A DNA stretch of 11,526 nucleotides from contig JABSQE010000039.1 of NCBI GenBank assembly GCA_013214245.1, positions 1 to 11,526 of the forward strand, read 5' to 3'. Numbering within the stretch: position 1 is the first letter of the stretch; every line of letters starts with the position of its first letter. Positions 1-7,744 of this stretch are shown here, piece by piece. This stretch comes from Hyphomicrobiaceae bacterium. Lineage in GTDB: Bacteria > Pseudomonadota > Alphaproteobacteria > Rhizobiales > Hyphomicrobiaceae. A program made the translations under genes and the position numbers. The notes beneath the pieces were generated by a model, which saw only the letters and a program-made list of their open reading frames with translations, did no database searches and had not been told where the DNA came from.

Positions 1-393
1 GCGATTTCGATCTAAATTTACACGATTTGCTACTGTATGTTTTGTGTAAATAGGATTAATGCTTGCCACACCCAATTCTGTTGCTTTTTGAACCATGTAA
101 TCCAGGCGCTCGCGCTTGAGGGGGGCAAATAAATACTGGATATCGGGTCCGATAGTTTGTCGGCGCACCTGCGTCAGTAATTCGAGACTACACTTTTTTT
201 TGCTTTGTAAATTGAGACGGGCACACCATTCACCATCGTACCCATTGAAAGTCAGGATAGTATCCCCACTTCTTAGTCGCAAAGAATGTAAGATGTAATT
301 TGCTTGTGCCGGTGTACAATAAATGTGTTTCCCAACTTCTTTCATAGCAACATTGCAATAAAGACGCTGTGATTTGAAATCACGAAGAGGCAT
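1..393 (-). CDS. rsmE: 16S rRNA (uracil-1498-N3)-methyltransferase RsmE, N-terminal part (runs off the left edge)
   Basis: Translating the minus strand from the ATG at 393-391 gives 131 codons without a stop up to the window edge, so the C-terminal part lies outside. RsmE is a SPOUT-family enzyme that methylates N3 of U1498 in 16S rRNA of the 30S subunit, using S-adenosylmethionine. The visible part holds the N-terminal PUA-like domain (about residues 1-75), with an opening RDFKSQRLY, the pattern LRLRSGDTI (38-46) and FNGYDGEW (49-56). The start of the SPOUT domain follows, with APLKRERLDYMVQKATELGV (90-109) and NRVNLDR (123-129), all strongly RsmE-like. The knot and SAM site are not in view. 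No clear Shine-Dalgarno precedes the start, but the MPLRDF opening fits the family. An A8 run on the coding strand (194-201) encodes part of S-K-K-K. The gene is divergent from ubiA across 168 bases, an arrangement I recall from other alphaproteobacteria. Confidence 0.92.
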   Translation of the reverse strand, partial: MPLRDFKSQRLYCNVAMKEVGKHIYCTPAQANYILHSLRLRSGDTILTFNGYDGEWCARLNLQSKKKCSLELLTQVRRQTIGPDIQYLFAPLKRERLDYMVQKATELGVASINPIYTKHTVANRVNLDRNR

Positions 394-514
394 GATACAT
401 ATCTTACGTTTTGATTAAAACTGACTGATGCTGCAAGTATTATTGCGATTTTCTGCAATTAAGACGTTCTATGATTTAAGATAGTATTTCTTTGAAAAGA
501 ACCAAGGAGTGCGT

Positions 515-565
515 GTGTTATGTAAAGGCATTATGCTAAAGTTTGCCACACGTAATATTTCATGA
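515..565 (+). other. possible 16-codon leader ORF overlapping the ubiA start
   Basis: A strong Shine-Dalgarno-like AAGGAG (504-509) lies 5 bases before a GTG at 515. That GTG opens a 16-codon frame reading MLCKGIMLKFATRNIS and ending in TGA at 563-565. The stop overlaps the ubiA ATG (562-564) as ATGA, the usual geometry of translational coupling. ubiA itself has no recognisable ribosome binding site. The sequence shows the overlap directly; translation and coupling are inference. The match could also be chance in a degenerating region. Confidence 0.28.
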
Positions 566-1500
566 ACCAAAATATTAATAGCTCACCAGTAGTTGCAGAT
601 GCTTTGTTAGATAATTGGGTGGACAGATTTGCGCCGAATTTGCTCAAGCCATATTTGAAGCTAGCTCGCCTTGATCGTCCGGTTGGTCTTTGGCTGTTGC
701 TCTTACCTTGCTGGTGGGGGCAGTTGTTGTCTGAGTTGGCGGCAGGGCACAGCGAGCCTAACATCTGGTTCATGCTTTTATTTGCTATAGGTGCTGTAGT
801 CATGAGAGGAGCTGGATGCACCTGGAACGACATTATAGACCGTGATTATGACGGGCTGGTCAAACGTACTGCGATGCGTCCTATTCCTGCTGGCCAGGTA
901 ACGACCAAACAAGCTCTTTGCTTCGCAATTGCTCTTAGCGTGGTAGGCTTTTTAGTGCTTATACAATTCAACTCATTTACGATCTTGATCGGAGCTAGCT
1001 CACTAATCTTAGTTGGCTTGTATCCCTTTGCCAAGCGTTTTACATATTGGCCACAGTTGGTGCTTGGCTTGACCTTCAAGTGGGGAGCTCTTGTTGGTTG
1101 GGCAGCAGTGCAAGGTGGGGTTTCATTTGCAACCATATCTCTTTATGTTGGTTGTGTTTTTTGGACTACTGGCTACGATACCATCTATGCTCACCAGGAT
1201 AAAAGCGATGACTCAGTCCTAGGGTTGAAATCTACTGCACTTTGTTTTGGTGCTGCTACACAGCGATGGCTGGTGTTATTTTATTCCTCTGCAATGGTAT
1301 TCTGGGTTATGGCAGCGATAATGGCAGGTGCTAATACATTTGTGATGTTTGCTTTAAGCGCCATCATGTTGCAGCTAACATGGCAGGTATTAACGCTAGA
1401 TATTATGGATGAAGCGAATTGCCTTGCCCGTTTTAAATCTAATAAGGTCGTTGGGTGGATATTCTTGATTGGGATACTTTCCGATATGCTTTTAAGCTAA
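562..1500 (+). CDS. ubiA: 4-hydroxybenzoate polyprenyltransferase UbiA
   Basis: This 312-residue integral membrane enzyme attaches the polyprenyl tail to 4-hydroxybenzoate, the first membrane-bound step of ubiquinone synthesis. Both Asp-rich, Mg-diphosphate-binding motifs of the UbiA superfamily are present: NDIIDRDYD at 89-97 (N89, D90, D93, D97) followed by GLVKRT, and DTIYAHQDKSDD at 206-217 followed by LGLKSTA. The opening NWVDRFAP...LARLDRPVGLWLLLLPCWWG (about 18-52) is typical of alphaproteobacterial UbiA. About eight or nine hydrophobic segments fill the rest, and the length is normal. The ATG at 562 is the first start after an in-frame TAA at 553-555. It has no Shine-Dalgarno of its own and may depend on the short ORF ending there. 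The gene is divergent from rsmE, and no terminator is visible downstream. Nothing suggests loss of activity. Confidence 0.95.
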   Translation: MNQNINSSPVVADALLDNWVDRFAPNLLKPYLKLARLDRPVGLWLLLLPCWWGQLLSELAAGHSEPNIWFMLLFAIGAVVMRGAGCTWNDIIDRDYDGLVKRTAMRPIPAGQVTTKQALCFAIALSVVGFLVLIQFNSFTILIGASSLILVGLYPFAKRFTYWPQLVLGLTFKWGALVGWAAVQGGVSFATISLYVGCVFWTTGYDTIYAHQDKSDDSVLGLKSTALCFGAATQRWLVLFYSSAMVFWVMAAIMAGANTFVMFALSAIMLQLTWQVLTLDIMDEANCLARFKSNKVVGWIFLIGILSDMLLS

Positions 1501-1893
1501 TTAACACAATAGAATTCAGCTTTAAAAAAAGGGGATAGCTAACATGTTAGGCATGATAAGAATATTAATGACAATGGCATGTAGTCGAGCTAATAAATTT
1601 TATGAGCGTGGATATTTTTGTCTCTACTAAAATATTGTTGAGACTTTCTGATTGTACAGATCTACTCTGAATTTTTTTAGTCACATTTAGTTTAGTTTTA
1701 CTACGGTTGCAGAATATCATTGTAATATAGATACCTGCTTTAAATCGAAATACTAACAGTAGATTATTTAACAGGTGCAGCAAGTTAACATGTCTTAGGT
1801 AGAGTGTATTGACGTCATTAAATAATGCTAGGAGGGTTGTAAGGAGCTGTACAGCCCTAAATCTAATCTAGATCGGAATCGGAAGGAAATAGC
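1501..1893. other. gene-free gap between ubiA and the DUF4170 gene
   Basis: These 393 AT-rich bases hold no plausible gene on either strand. A perfect 12-base palindrome, CTAACATGTTAG, lies at 1539-1550, shortly after the ubiA stop. A T7 run (1672-1678) is preceded only by a 4-bp stem, so it is a poor terminator candidate. A 15-base stretch at 1772-1786 (CAGGTGCAGCAAGTT) nearly recurs at 2425-2439 with two differences. From memory, related alphaproteobacteria often carry tldD/pmbA-type and cysQ-type genes between ubiA and DUF4170. I recognise no remnant of either here. Confidence 0.5.
1539..1550. repeat. 12-bp perfect palindrome after ubiA
   Basis: CTAACATGTTAG reads the same on both strands and lies 38 bases after the ubiA stop. 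It could be a dimeric-protein site or chance. It has no loop and no T tract, so it is not a terminator. Confidence 0.3.
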
Positions 1894-2130
1894 ATGAGTA
1901 AACTTGAAAAAACTCAACAACTCTTACATTTGGTTTTCGGCGGGGAGTTGGAGGATGTGAGCGGTACGACATTTAAAGATTTGGATAATTTTGATATCGT
2001 CGGCATTTATCCAAATCATACAACAGCGTACGACGCTTGGAAGAATGCTGCCCAGCGCACTGTTGACAATGCTCAGATGCGATATTTTATTGTCGAGTTA
2101 CGACACCTATATAAATCCGACAATAACTAA
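1894..2130 (+). CDS. DUF4170 family small protein
   Basis: This 78-residue soluble protein matches DUF4170, a short family of unknown function found mainly in Alphaproteobacteria. Recognisable family stretches are LLHLVFGGEL (10-19), TTFKDLDNFDIVGIYP (25-40), a YDAWK segment (about 46-50) and the C-terminal QRTVDNAQMRYFIVELRHL (about 54-72). There is no signal peptide or membrane segment. The start is well supported: AAGGAA at 1883-1888 sits 5 bases before the ATG, one of the better ribosome binding sites in the window. In relatives I recall this gene beside lipid A/Kdo or cysQ-type genes; here it stands alone between two gene-free gaps. Its retention at full length amid erosion suggests selection. 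Function is unknown and I do not assign one. Confidence 0.85.
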   Translation: MSKLEKTQQLLHLVFGGELEDVSGTTFKDLDNFDIVGIYPNHTTAYDAWKNAAQRTVDNAQMRYFIVELRHLYKSDNN

Positions 2131-2935
2131 CAGATTGTTGAACTTTCGTACTTTTTATCCACATGTGAAATTGTGATGGATTGATACAGGTAAAGGACTA
2201 GCTATTACAGGTTTATGGCTATACCTTTTCCAGCACACTATTGGCCTGCAATGCCAGCAGGCCAATATAACATTGTAAATTCGAACTATAACTTTGGCTA
2301 GTTTTATGTAATAACGATTTTCACTAACAATTGATCGCTAGCATCATTATTTCTGAAGTATTTAGTTGCTAGCTCCAGCATATTAACTTTTGGTATCGGG
2401 AACGTATTTTACAGGTGTAATTTGCAGGTGCAATAAGTTTGGTCAAGAATAACACATTCTTAAGCCCTAGTTCAAAACAATGGAAAACGCAATAACTGGA
2501 CATACTCGATCTATTTACCACTAATAAGTAGTTAGGAAATAAAAACACCCTTGATAAAACTCATAAATAAATGAGGGGTGATCCAAAGGTGTCAATATAT
2601 ATCTGTAAACTTGCTGTAAATCGTACAATTTTGAGTTTAAGCGTTGCTTGAGATGCTCTGGTGTTTTAATCAGCAATTAAAAAAAATTATGAGTTAGATT
2701 TTGCAAGCAATTATACTACGACGTATCATCTTTTAAGTCTCATTTAGAAGTCAGGATATGTGTTGATACTAAAAGTTAGCAATGTTAGATCCTAGTTACT
2801 TCTTTAGGTGAACTTGTGCACTATTTAAAAAAAGTGTGACGATATTAATTCGTTAATAGACGTTGCAGATGACATTTATTATGATAACAAAACATATGTT
2901 ATTGCTATTAATTCCATTTCTATGATGAGAGTTTC
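2131..2935. other. 805-base gene-free, AT-rich gap upstream of alaS
   Basis: No ORF here looks like a protein I recognise, and stops are dense in all frames I read. A short open stretch at about 2183-2275 reads TGKGLAITGLWLYL... but ends quickly and matches nothing I know. The gap contains a perfect 11-bp stem-loop (2239-2267). It also has a small stem with a TTCG loop (2843-2858) and a weak interrupted stem at 2546-2580 (CACCC/GGGTG around CTCAT/ATGAG). Many alphaproteobacteria have recA directly before alaS; no recA remnant is visible. The gap probably represents eroded genes plus the alaS 5' region. Confidence 0.5.
2239..2267. terminator. perfect 11-bp stem-loop, possible terminator of the DUF4170 transcript
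   Basis: TATTGGCCTGC (2239-2249) pairs without mismatch with GCAGGCCAATA (2257-2267) around a 7-base loop. The GC-rich core stands out in AT-rich surroundings. It lies about 110 bases after the DUF4170 stop. No T tract follows on either strand, so it is not a canonical intrinsic terminator. An RNA 3'-end stabiliser, an eroded terminator or a protein site are alternatives. Confidence 0.4.
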
Positions 2936-5611
2936 ATGACCATCGTCAACGATATTCGCACCACCTTCCTTAATTATTTCGTTAAAAATGGTCATGAGAA
3001 AGTAACATCAGCACCTCTAGTGCCGCATGATGATCCTACGCTTATGTTTACCAATGCTGGCATGGTACAATTTAAAAATGTTTTTACAGGTCAAGAGTAT
3101 CGTTCTTACAGTCGTGCGACAACTGCACAGAAATGCGTGCGTGCCGGTGGTAAACACAATGACTTAGATAATGTTGGCTACACTACGCGTCATCATACCT
3201 TTTTCGAAATGATGGGTAATTTCTCATTCGGTGACTATTTCAAAGACAGAGCTATAGAGCTTGCTTGGAACTTTATCACCAAGGAGTTAGGCCTTAACAA
3301 AAATAAGTTATATGTAACTGTATATCATGAAGACGAAAAGGCTTTTCAAATCTGGAAGAGATTAACTGGCTTTTCAGATGATAAGATAATCAAAATCGCG
3401 ACATCGGATAACTTTTGGACTATGGGTGATACTGGGCCTTGTGGACCTTGTTCAGAGATTTTCTACGATCACGGTGATCATATTTTTGGTGGTCCACCAG
3501 GTTCTCGAGATCAAAATGGTGACCGTTTCGTTGAAATATGGAATCTTGTATTTATGCAGTTTGATCAAATAAACTCTGGCTTACGTGTTGATTTACCAAA
3601 ACCATCAGTTGATACAGGTATGGGGTTAGAGCGAATTACGGCATTACTTCAAGGTACACATGATAATTACGAAATAGATGTTTTAAAGACTTTGATAGTA
3701 GCCTCAGTTGAACTAACCGGAGTAAAAGCTTTGGGTCAGGCAACGGCTAGCCATCGGGTAATAGCAGATCATTTACGAGCTTCGAGCTTTCTAATTGCGG
3801 ACGGTGTTTTACCCTCTAACGAGGGTCGTGGTTATGTGTTGAGGCGGATTATGCGCCGCGCTATGCGGCATGCCCATTTGCTCGGGATGCAAGAGCCGTT
3901 GCTACATCGTTTAGTTCCGGTCCTTGCTAATGGGATGGGAGATGCTTATCCAGAATTGGTATACAGGAAAGCATTAGTTTCAGAAACTCTCTATGCCGAA
4001 GAAACTCGTTTTCGTAAGACATTAGAACGCGGTCTTACTCTGCTTAAGAACAATACTGAAGCTTTGTCTAAAGGTGATATGCTTTCCGGTGATGTTGCGT
4101 TTCATTTGTACGATACCTTCGGTTTCCCACTCGATTTGACACAGGATGCTTTAAGAGCACGTGATATTACCGTTGATGTTGATGGATTTGATATGGCTAT
4201 GGCTAAGCAGAGGCGTGAAGCACGTGCCACCTGGAAAAATGCAAGTGAATCTGTTGTAGAACCGATTTGGCTTGAATTACGTAAACGTTGTGGGGGAACT
4301 AAATTTCTTGGTTACAATACTGAGATAGCAAGTGGTAAAATTCTTTCATTAGTCAATGATGGTAGAGAGCTTGATATTATAGAAGCGAGTGATGTAATAC
4401 ACGTAATAACTGACCAAACACCATTTTATGGTGAAAGCGGTGGTCAGCTTGGAGATAAAGGCACTTTACAGTGTGGCCAATACAACATTATGCGGATTAT
4501 TGATACACAGAAAAGGGCAAGAGACTTATTTGTTCATAAAGGTGAAGTAATTCGTGGTGCTTTCAGAGTTGGTGACACCGTTGAGCTAAGGGTAAATAGT
4601 AGTTTGCGCTTAGCTACTTGTGCTAATCATTCCGCGACACATTTGCTGCACAAGGCTCTTCGCACAGTGTTGGGTGATCATGTAGAACAAAAAGGGTCGC
4701 TTGTCGGGCCAGAGCGTTTGCGTTTTGACTTTGCTCACCCGCGACCATTAAGTAATACGGAAATTATTGAAGTTGAAACCCTTGTCAACACATACGTTGG
4801 GAAGAACTCTGCTGTTGATACCTGTTTAATGACTTATGATGATGCTATTTCAGCGGGTGCTACAGCTTTGTTTGGTGAAAAATACGATAATAAAGTCCGT
4901 GTAGTTTCCATGGGAGCCAGTGATATAGATACAAATGCTAATGTATCATGGTCGGTGGAACTTTGTGGAGGTACACACGTATCGCGTACTGGAGATATCG
5001 GTATCGTTCGTGTGATTGGGGAGGTAGCATCGTCTGCTGGTGTAAGGCGTATTGAAGCGTTGACAGCTAGCAAAGCACGCTCATATTTATCAAAGCAAGA
5101 CGAGCGCATTACTCAGCTTGCAGGCCTACTTCGTATTAAGCCTGAGAATATTTTTAAGCAGGTGATGGTTCTTCTAGATGAGCGAAAGCGGCTAGAACGG
5201 CAACTAGCTGATTTAAAGCGGCAATTTGCGATTAGTAGTGCTGCAATGGTTGACAGTAATGCTATAGAAAATTCAGTTCGTGATATTGCAGGGGTAACTT
5301 TTTTTTCCCGCCTGGTAAAAGGGCTTCATCCAAAAGATCTTCGCAGTCTCGTTGACAATGGTAAAGAGAAGGTTGGGTCAGGTGTGGTTGTTATTATTAA
5401 TTTGACGGAAGACGATAAAGTGAGTTTGTCTGTGGGCGTTACCTCAGATCTGACAGAACGATACAATGCTGTAGATCTAGTCAGAGCTGGAGCAAAAGCT
5501 CTTGGAAGTAAGGGCGGTGGTGGCAGACCCGATATGGCACAAGCAGGTGGGTCAAACGGTGCCAAAGCGGGTTATGCTCTAAAAGCTATCGAATCGGCTC
5601 TCACTGGATAA
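2936..5611 (+). CDS. alaS: alanyl-tRNA synthetase
   Basis: This cytoplasmic class II synthetase charges tRNA-Ala and clears mischarged Ser/Gly. At 891 residues it is full length. The catalytic domain shows FTNAGMVQFKNVFTG (about 38-52), KCVRAGGKHNDLDNVG (about 66-81), MGDTGPCGPCSE (163-174) and DTGMGLER (226-233), followed by the tRNA-binding helices with a GRGYVLRRIMRRAMRHAH stretch (about 298-315). The editing domain keeps its zinc/catalytic residues: HSATH (565-569) and CGGTH (677-681). The C-Ala domain ends in the glycine-rich GGGGRPDMAQAGG (about 860-872). The MTIVNDIRTTFLNYF opening fits the family start; only a weak GAGAG (2927-2931) precedes the ATG. An 8-T run at 5299-5306 lies in frame. 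It stands alone, with 805 gene-free bases before it and 149 bases before the antiporter gene. No key residue is missing, so it should be functional. Confidence 0.97.
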   Translation: MTIVNDIRTTFLNYFVKNGHEKVTSAPLVPHDDPTLMFTNAGMVQFKNVFTGQEYRSYSRATTAQKCVRAGGKHNDLDNVGYTTRHHTFFEMMGNFSFGDYFKDRAIELAWNFITKELGLNKNKLYVTVYHEDEKAFQIWKRLTGFSDDKIIKIATSDNFWTMGDTGPCGPCSEIFYDHGDHIFGGPPGSRDQNGDRFVEIWNLVFMQFDQINSGLRVDLPKPSVDTGMGLERITALLQGTHDNYEIDVLKTLIVASVELTGVKALGQATASHRVIADHLRASSFLIADGVLPSNEGRGYVLRRIMRRAMRHAHLLGMQEPLLHRLVPVLANGMGDAYPELVYRKALVSETLYAEETRFRKTLERGLTLLKNNTEALSKGDMLSGDVAFHLYDTFGFPLDLTQDALRARDITVDVDGFDMAMAKQRREARATWKNASESVVEPIWLELRKRCGGTKFLGYNTEIASGKILSLVNDGRELDIIEASDVIHVITDQTPFYGESGGQLGDKGTLQCGQYNIMRIIDTQKRARDLFVHKGEVIRGAFRVGDTVELRVNSSLRLATCANHSATHLLHKALRTVLGDHVEQKGSLVGPERLRFDFAHPRPLSNTEIIEVETLVNTYVGKNSAVDTCLMTYDDAISAGATALFGEKYDNKVRVVSMGASDIDTNANVSWSVELCGGTHVSRTGDIGIVRVIGEVASSAGVRRIEALTASKARSYLSKQDERITQLAGLLRIKPENIFKQVMVLLDERKRLERQLADLKRQFAISSAAMVDSNAIENSVRDIAGVTFFSRLVKGLHPKDLRSLVDNGKEKVGSGVVVIINLTEDDKVSLSVGVTSDLTERYNAVDLVRAGAKALGSKGGGGRPDMAQAGGSNGAKAGYALKAIESALTG

Positions 5612-5760
5612 AGCTTTATGACTGGGTTTGATATGTGTTGAAGCGTCCCTTTTGAGTTATGCAAGGTAGAGGTAATATCATATCGCTCTCGCTTTATCGA
5701 TTTAGGACTATAGCCTTCTACATAGAGAAATCTATATAGTGGCTTGAAAGGGCGAAATTA

Positions 5761-7503
5761 ATGGCTGGTGCCACAAATGTTGAGATTTACAAAGACGCCT
5801 TGATTATTCTTTCAACGGCAGCAGTTGTCGTTCCCGTTGTGCGTCGTTTTAAATTAAGTCCTGTTATTGCTTATCTCATCTCCGGTTTCGTGCTTGGTCC
5901 AACTGGTATAGTATTATTAGGATCTCCTGATAGTTTTCTCAAGTGGCTTACAATTTCACCCGACCATGTTCTAAACCGAATAGGTGAACTTGGCGTGGTA
6001 TTCTTGCTCTTCCTAATAGGGCTTGAACTTTCGATACAGCGTCTGATTACGATGCGGCGCTTAGTGTTTGGTCTCGGCAGTGCACAAATACTGCTTTCAG
6101 CTATTGTAATTACCAGTTTTTTTTGCTTGATTGGTTTGTCTCCGGCTTCAGCAGTTCTTATTGGGCTGAGTCTTGCTCTTTCATCTACAGCTATTGTTAT
6201 CGAGCTATTAGCTCAGCAACAACGCCTTGCGACTGGTACTGGGCGTACTGCGTTCGCGGTTCTACTAATGCAGGACTTGGCAGTTATTCCTCTTATCTTT
6301 TTAGTAACCGTTTTGGCTGGTGATAGTGGCATGGGTGTTGTTGAAGGGCTCTTAACAGCACTGACACAAGCCGGACTTGCGTTATTTGCAGTTGTTGGCA
6401 TAGGATGGTTGGTGCTTAGACCACTTTTTCGCCATGTAACAGCATCTGGAAGTCAGGAGTTATTTGCTGCAGCGACTCTATTAGTCATTGTAGCCAGCGG
6501 ACTGGTAACAGGTGTTGCTGGACTTTCAATGGCACTTGGAGCGTTCGTTGCTGGTTTGTTGCTTGCTGAAACTGAGTTTCGCCGTGCTATTCAGTCGACT
6601 GTAGAACCTGGCAAAGGTCTTTTGCTGGGTGTTTTTTTTTTTACAGTGGGCATGAGCCTAGATGTCCGCACTATCATAGCAGAACCTAGTGTTGTGTTAC
6701 TCGGTACTCTCGGCATAATACTCATTAAGGCTTTTGTTATAATAGGATTGCTATCCCTGTTTCGTATGCCTTTTTCAGTAATTTGCGAAATTACGTGCTT
6801 ACTAGCATCTGGGGGAGAGTTTGCTTTCATAGTTATAGGTCTAGCAAATGCTAACGGCATTATTGATTCTGATCTGTCAGCTAAAGTATTTGCTATAACA
6901 GTATTATCTATGTTGCTTATCCCAGTTCTTGATATTATAGGGCAAAACCTCCTTTCTAAACGCAAAGTGAGTGAAAAGCGGGAGCTAGCGCTTCTTGAAT
7001 CGCCGAATACTCATGAAATATCTGGTCAGGCGATTATTGTTGGTTTTGGACGTGTAGGTCGCTTACTTTCTGAAATATTGGATGAGCAACACATTCCTCA
7101 TATTGCTATTGATTATAATCCAGTAAATGTAACTTCAGAACGAAAGCGTGGGCGTCCTGTTTATTTTGGTGATGCACGTAATGAAAAATTTTTACATAAG
7201 GCTGGAATTAGAAATATAAAAGCTGTTTTGATAACAATCAATTCACCCAATATCGTCGATGAAGTAATATACTGTATCCAGAGCATTAACCCAAAAAGTA
7301 TAATCGTCTCGCGTGCTCGAGATGCTGAGCATGCACGCCATCTCTATGAAAAAGGTGTAACCTGTGCCGTACCTGCTATGATTGAAGCCAATTTACAGCT
7401 AGCAGAAGCTTCTTTAATCGAGTTGGGGATGGAGAAGCAAATTGTTACGAATTCAATAGATATGAAACGTAATGAATTACGCCTGAAGTTACAGTGTAAT
7501 TAA
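5761..7503 (+). CDS. Kef/YbaL-type monovalent cation:proton antiporter (CPA2) with TrkA-N domain
   Basis: This 580-residue inner-membrane protein exchanges K+ (or Na+) for H+, setting cytoplasmic pH and potassium. The Na/H-exchanger domain (about residues 8-400) is a run of some 12-13 hydrophobic helices. It includes the family patterns GELGVVFLLFLIGLEL (about 78-93), LALSSTAIV (about 139-147) and AFAVLLMQDLAVIPL (about 163-177). A soluble TrkA-N (RCK) domain follows. Its nucleotide-binding motif is GFGRVG (428-433), with an acidic residue after the second strand (D451) and FGDA (about 468-471). In the regulatory loop after LLLAETEF, residues 276-283 read AIQSTVEP where E. coli KefC has a conserved HALESDIEP. 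This, and the absence of a kefF/kefG partner nearby, argues against glutathione-gated KefB/KefC and for the YbaL-like branch. GAAAGGG (5746-5752) precedes the ATG. A T11 run (6632-6642) lies in frame and encodes V-F-F-F. Confidence 0.9.
   Translation: MAGATNVEIYKDALIILSTAAVVVPVVRRFKLSPVIAYLISGFVLGPTGIVLLGSPDSFLKWLTISPDHVLNRIGELGVVFLLFLIGLELSIQRLITMRRLVFGLGSAQILLSAIVITSFFCLIGLSPASAVLIGLSLALSSTAIVIELLAQQQRLATGTGRTAFAVLLMQDLAVIPLIFLVTVLAGDSGMGVVEGLLTALTQAGLALFAVVGIGWLVLRPLFRHVTASGSQELFAAATLLVIVASGLVTGVAGLSMALGAFVAGLLLAETEFRRAIQSTVEPGKGLLLGVFFFTVGMSLDVRTIIAEPSVVLLGTLGIILIKAFVIIGLLSLFRMPFSVICEITCLLASGGEFAFIVIGLANANGIIDSDLSAKVFAITVLSMLLIPVLDIIGQNLLSKRKVSEKRELALLESPNTHEISGQAIIVGFGRVGRLLSEILDEQHIPHIAIDYNPVNVTSERKRGRPVYFGDARNEKFLHKAGIRNIKAVLITINSPNIVDEVIYCIQSINPKSIIVSRARDAEHARHLYEKGVTCAVPAMIEANLQLAEASLIELGMEKQIVTNSIDMKRNELRLKLQCN
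6632..6642 (+). repeat. T11 homopolymer inside the antiporter gene
   Basis: Eleven consecutive T occur within codons 291-294 (V-F-F-F). The length is in frame as written, and the protein homology continues correctly on both sides. It is the longest homopolymer I see in the window and a likely place for replication or transcription slippage. Confidence 0.9.
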
Positions 7504-7518
7504 AGTACGAGGTAGAGA

Positions 7519-7535
7519 TTATCAAGGTTTGATAA
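7519..7535. terminator. weak 7-bp hairpin just after the antiporter gene
   Basis: TTATCAA (7519-7525) pairs perfectly with TTGATAA (7529-7535) around a 3-base loop, starting 16 bases after the antiporter stop. The stem is AT-rich and no T run follows. It may be an eroded terminator or chance; its position is the only real support. Confidence 0.25.
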
Positions 7536-7554
7536 GATTTAATCCCTATATTGC

Positions 7555-7583
7555 TTGACTATGTACACATGGTAAAAGATATT
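7555..7583 (+). promoter_or_regulatory. possible sigma-70-like promoter for the small membrane protein gene
   Basis: TTGACT (7555-7560, five of six to TTGACA) is followed after 17 bases by GATATT (7578-7583, four of six to TATAAT). Transcription would begin near 7590 and give a 5' leader of about 155 bases. In AT-rich DNA such matches arise by chance, so this is only a candidate. Confidence 0.22.
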
Positions 7584-7744
7584 GAAAAGCAGTTGTATAA
7601 AAAAAGTCTTGAACTACGGATACATGTTTAAACTATTTGAATACAACATTTGAGTTATTTACAACTGCTATCGTTAGGTAGTACAGCTCGAGTTATTAGA
7701 TTTAGACTTTTAACTGTTTTGCGTATATGGAGTAGTCTGGTGAG

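Noticed and set aside
116..298. 60-codon plus-strand ORF
   Set aside because: It lies antisense to the clearly recognisable rsmE frame and resembles no protein.
1646..1678. T7 run preceded by short stems, as a ubiA terminator
   Set aside because: The best stem is only 4 bp with a 5-base loop and sits about 150 bases after the stop; too weak to call.
1565..1783. 72-codon minus-strand ORF in the gap after ubiA
   Set aside because: Composition is low-information, there is no ribosome binding site and no family likeness. It is consistent with chance openness in AT-rich DNA.
1991..2176. 61-codon plus-strand ORF
   Set aside because: It is a shifted-frame shadow of the DUF4170 gene running a little past its end.
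2546..2580. interrupted stem CACCC/GGGTG around CTCAT/ATGAG
   Set aside because: The stems are short and separated by an unpaired stretch, with no T tract; not distinguishable from chance in AT-rich DNA.
6591..6965. 124-codon minus-strand ORF
   Set aside because: It is antisense to the antiporter membrane domain. The long shadow comes from that gene's codon pattern, and the translation resembles nothing.
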